Source: Pseudomonadales bacterium (lineage in GTDB: Bacteria > Pseudomonadota > Gammaproteobacteria > Pseudomonadales > DT-91). From it: a stretch of DNA of 8,701 bases. The notes under the pieces are model-generated. The model saw only the letters and a program-made list of their open reading frames with translations, was not told where the DNA came from and did not search any database. Each line of letters starts with the position of its first letter. Positions within the stretch are counted from its first letter, which is position 1. The stretch spans positions 1-8,701 of the forward strand of contig JABSRR010000153.1 in the NCBI GenBank assembly GCA_013215025.1, written 5' to 3'. Of this stretch, positions 7,709-8,701 are shown piece by piece. Made by a program: the position numbers and the translations under genes.

Positions 7709-7737
7709 TGCACATCTGCAGCAGATGGTGCTATCAT
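7709..7737 (+). promoter_or_regulatory. Probable sigma-70 promoter of the tRNA-Arg gene
   Basis: A -35-like TGCACA (7709-7714) and a -10 TATCAT (7732-7737, five of six consensus bases) are separated by 17 bases. The predicted start near 7744 is only a few bases before the mature tRNA, and the stretch after the -10 is GC-rich (GCCGC), as in stringently controlled stable-RNA promoters. Confidence 0.55.
7713..7727. promoter_or_regulatory. Inverted repeat, possible operator in the frmA/tRNA divergent region
   Basis: CATCTGC and GCAGATG are perfect inverted arms around a single A. Three further pairs (GCA/TGC) can be added outside with one bulged G. The dyad fills the spacer of the proposed tRNA promoter and lies about 143 bp upstream of the dehydrogenase start. 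It could bind a regulator of either gene; no known operator is recognised. Confidence 0.35.
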
Positions 7738-7747
7738 GCCGCACTTT

Positions 7748-7824
7748 CCGCCCCTAGCTCAGCTGGATAGAGCGTCGCCCTCCGGAGGCGAAGGTCAGAG
7801 GTTCGAATCCTCTGGGGCGGGCCA
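7748..7824 (+). tRNA. tRNA-Arg (anticodon CCG)
   Basis: A complete 77-base cloverleaf including an encoded CCA. The acceptor stem is CCGCCCC (7748-7754) with GGGGCGG (7814-7820). The D stem is GCTC/GAGC (7757-7760, 7770-7773). The anticodon stem is TCGCC/GGCGA around the loop CTCCGGA, placing anticodon CCG at 7782-7784. The T stem is AGAGG/CCTCT with loop TTCGAAT. Discriminator G7821 is followed by CCA (7822-7824). It decodes the arginine codon CGG and closely resembles the E. coli gene for this isoacceptor. No clear terminator follows it. Confidence 0.97.
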
Positions 7825-8147
7825 TATTCAAGCTCTGCAATAAAATTTACTAAAAAGCTGTCTTGTTAACTTCTCAGTAAGCTAGTTTAAGGTCGTATTC
7901 GTCTTTCTACACATTGGCTAACGCTTGTTAACATTCATATCAAAAAACGCAGAATACATAGACCAATACCCGTGTTAAATGCCTCAAACCTTGATCACTC
8001 TGTCAGCTTTGTGGCTGACTGACAAATACACTGCCTATAAATCACGATTTATCGTGAATTAGTGCCGCAAATCAACGCCTAGCGCTTACCCCTTATGGCA
8101 TAAATTGTTATGCTGTTGCGCGGTTATGATTTAAAAGGGGGATAACC
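7825..8147 (+). other. 323-bp intergenic region before the lipoprotein gene
   Basis: No gene is visible. The left part after the tRNA is AT-rich without a terminator hairpin. A stem GTCAGC/GCTGAC with a six-base loop lies at 8002-8019, and a 16-bp dyad at 8042-8057. The lipoprotein ribosome binding site (AGGGGG, about six bases before the ATG) is at the right end. I could not choose a -35/-10 pair with confidence. Confidence 0.7.
8042..8057. promoter_or_regulatory. 16-bp dyad upstream of the lipoprotein gene, candidate operator
   Basis: TCACGAT and ATCGTGA are perfect 7-bp inverted arms around TT, about 90 bp upstream of the start codon. Size and symmetry suit a dimeric helix-turn-helix regulator. 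I do not recognise the regulator. Confidence 0.35.
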
Positions 8148-8519
8148 ATGTATAAACACACTTTAATGGCTTGCATAGCAGCCACCATGTTAGTGGCCTG
8201 TGGTGGCGAAGAGGCCGCAACTGAAGCACCGGCAACCACCGAAACAAGCGAAGCGGTTGAATCCGCTGCCGAGACCATGACCGTAGTTGAAACGGTTGAA
8301 GTGCTTGAGGTGAAAAATGCTGACGGTGAAACCGAGGCCGTGATCGTAGAAGACGTGATCGACGTGGTTAATGCCGAAGGTGAAGTCGTTGCAGAAGCGG
8401 TTGAAGTGGCGGTAATGCCGGTTGAAGAAGCGGTAGAGGAAGCTACCGAAAATGCAGCCGCCGCTGTTGATACAGCCACTGACGCAGCTGCTGATGCAGT
8501 TGAAGCAGTTACCGAGTAA
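8148..8519 (+). CDS. Small, highly acidic lipoprotein of unknown function
   Basis: A 123-residue protein with a lipoprotein signal peptide: basic K3/H4, a hydrophobic core and lipobox L15-V-A-C18, so the mature chain starts at Cys18 and is lipid-anchored. The mature part has about 30 Asp/Glu and a single basic residue (K56), and is almost all Ala, Glu, Val and Thr. Residues 51-67 and 69-85 form an imperfect 18-residue tandem repeat centred on VKNADGE and VVNAEGE, flanked by Ala/Glu-rich segments. At DNA level the 12-mer GAAGCGGTTGAA recurs at 8250 and 8394, with a one-base variant at 8289. ATG 8148 follows AGGGGG at a good distance, and a strong terminator follows, so it is a monocistronic gene. 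No family is recognised; outer-membrane anchoring is likely because no Asp follows the Cys. Confidence 0.85.
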   Translation: MYKHTLMACIAATMLVACGGEEAATEAPATTETSEAVESAAETMTVVETVEVLEVKNADGETEAVIVEDVIDVVNAEGEVVAEAVEVAVMPVEEAVEEATENAAAAVDTATDAAADAVEAVTE

Positions 8520-8553
8520 GTCGTTAAAAACAACTAAATAAGCAACAGTATTA

Positions 8554-8589
8554 GCAAGGGCATGCACAAGCATAATATCGTGCCCTTGC
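8554..8589 (+). other. Long-stem hairpin after the lipoprotein gene
   Basis: GCAAGGGCA (8554-8562) and TGCCCTTGC (8581-8589) form a perfect 9-bp stem with an 18-base loop. The following AAAATGC has no T run, so this is not itself a terminator. It may stabilise the 3' end of the message made by the terminator 18 bases further on. Confidence 0.5.
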
Positions 8590-8606
8590 AAAATGCTGAA
8601 ACTATT

Positions 8607-8631
8607 AAGAGGCCTAAGGGCCTCTTTTTTT
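8607..8631 (+). terminator. Intrinsic terminator of the lipoprotein gene
   Basis: An 8-bp stem AAGAGGCC/GGCCTCTT with loop TAAG merges into a run of seven T (8625-8631). This is a textbook Rho-independent terminator on the plus strand. The A residues at its left base could also serve weakly in the other direction. Confidence 0.9.
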
Positions 8632-8644
8632 GTGCTACATCTTT

Positions 8645-8674
8645 CTATTGCACTATTGCACTACATCCTATTGC
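8645..8674. repeat. Short CTATTGC direct repeats
   Basis: CTATTGCA occurs twice in direct tandem (8645-8652, 8653-8660) and CTATTGC again at 8668-8674, downstream of the terminator. This is a small low-complexity tract with no assigned role. Confidence 0.4.
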
Positions 8675-8701
8675 GCTTCATCTATTTTAACGCAACTGTT
8701 T

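Noticed and set aside
7748..7824. tRNA-Arg as an integration site for a mobile island covering the guanidine genes.
   Set aside because: No integrase, no second copy of the tRNA 3' end in the window, and the formaldehyde operon in between looks like ordinary chromosome.
8108..8591. Two long minus-strand frames opposite the lipoprotein gene, one Ser/Thr/Ala-rich and one Phe/Asn/Gly-rich.
   Set aside because: They are shadows of the biased, repetitive plus-strand gene, which has a lipobox, ribosome binding site and terminator; one also runs through the downstream hairpin.

Overview
The window looks like chromosomal DNA of a marine-type gammaproteobacterium. This is an inference from the moderate base composition, E. 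coli-like motifs in the genes, and a tRNA-Arg(CCG) very like the enterobacterial one. No taxonomic marker is present, so genus cannot be given. Almost everything from 7570 down to 1 is on the minus strand; the tRNA and a small lipoprotein gene at the right end are on the plus strand.

Positions 1-5218 (minus) form a guanidine uptake and degradation locus. Read in transcription order it has: a guanidine-I (ykkC) riboswitch (5126-5218); a periplasmic binding protein, permease and ATPase of the SsuABC/TauABC type (5065 to 2171); a 302-bp intergenic region; two paralogous DUF1989 proteins (1868 to 478); and the first 161 residues of a biotin-dependent carboxylase that leaves the window at position 1. 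Older annotation would call these genes 'urea ABC transporter', 'urea amidolyase-associated proteins 1 and 2' and 'urea carboxylase'. The guanidine riboswitch and the DUF1989 pair argue instead for guanidine carboxylase plus carboxyguanidine deiminase (CgdAB). The pathway would be guanidine + bicarbonate + ATP to carboxyguanidine, then to allophanate and ammonia, with allophanate hydrolase expected beyond position 1.

The most interesting point is the gap between transporter and catabolic genes. It holds two small hairpins, GGG-ACGA-CCC each, 15 nt apart on the coding strand, which is the architecture of a guanidine-II (mini-ykkC) riboswitch. One locus would then carry two unrelated guanidine-sensing RNA classes, one for import and one for degradation. 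The same gap also holds a 15-bp degenerate tandem repeat, a 6-bp degenerate tandem repeat and a strong GC-rich hairpin.

Positions 5603-7570 (minus) encode the glutathione-dependent formaldehyde pathway: class III alcohol dehydrogenase followed 12 bp later by S-formylglutathione hydrolase. Positions 7748-7824 (plus) are tRNA-Arg(CCG) with a recognisable promoter. Positions 8148-8519 (plus) encode a very acidic, repetitive small lipoprotein of unknown function, ending in a strong intrinsic terminator. No insertion sequence, CRISPR array, phage gene or pseudogene was seen.
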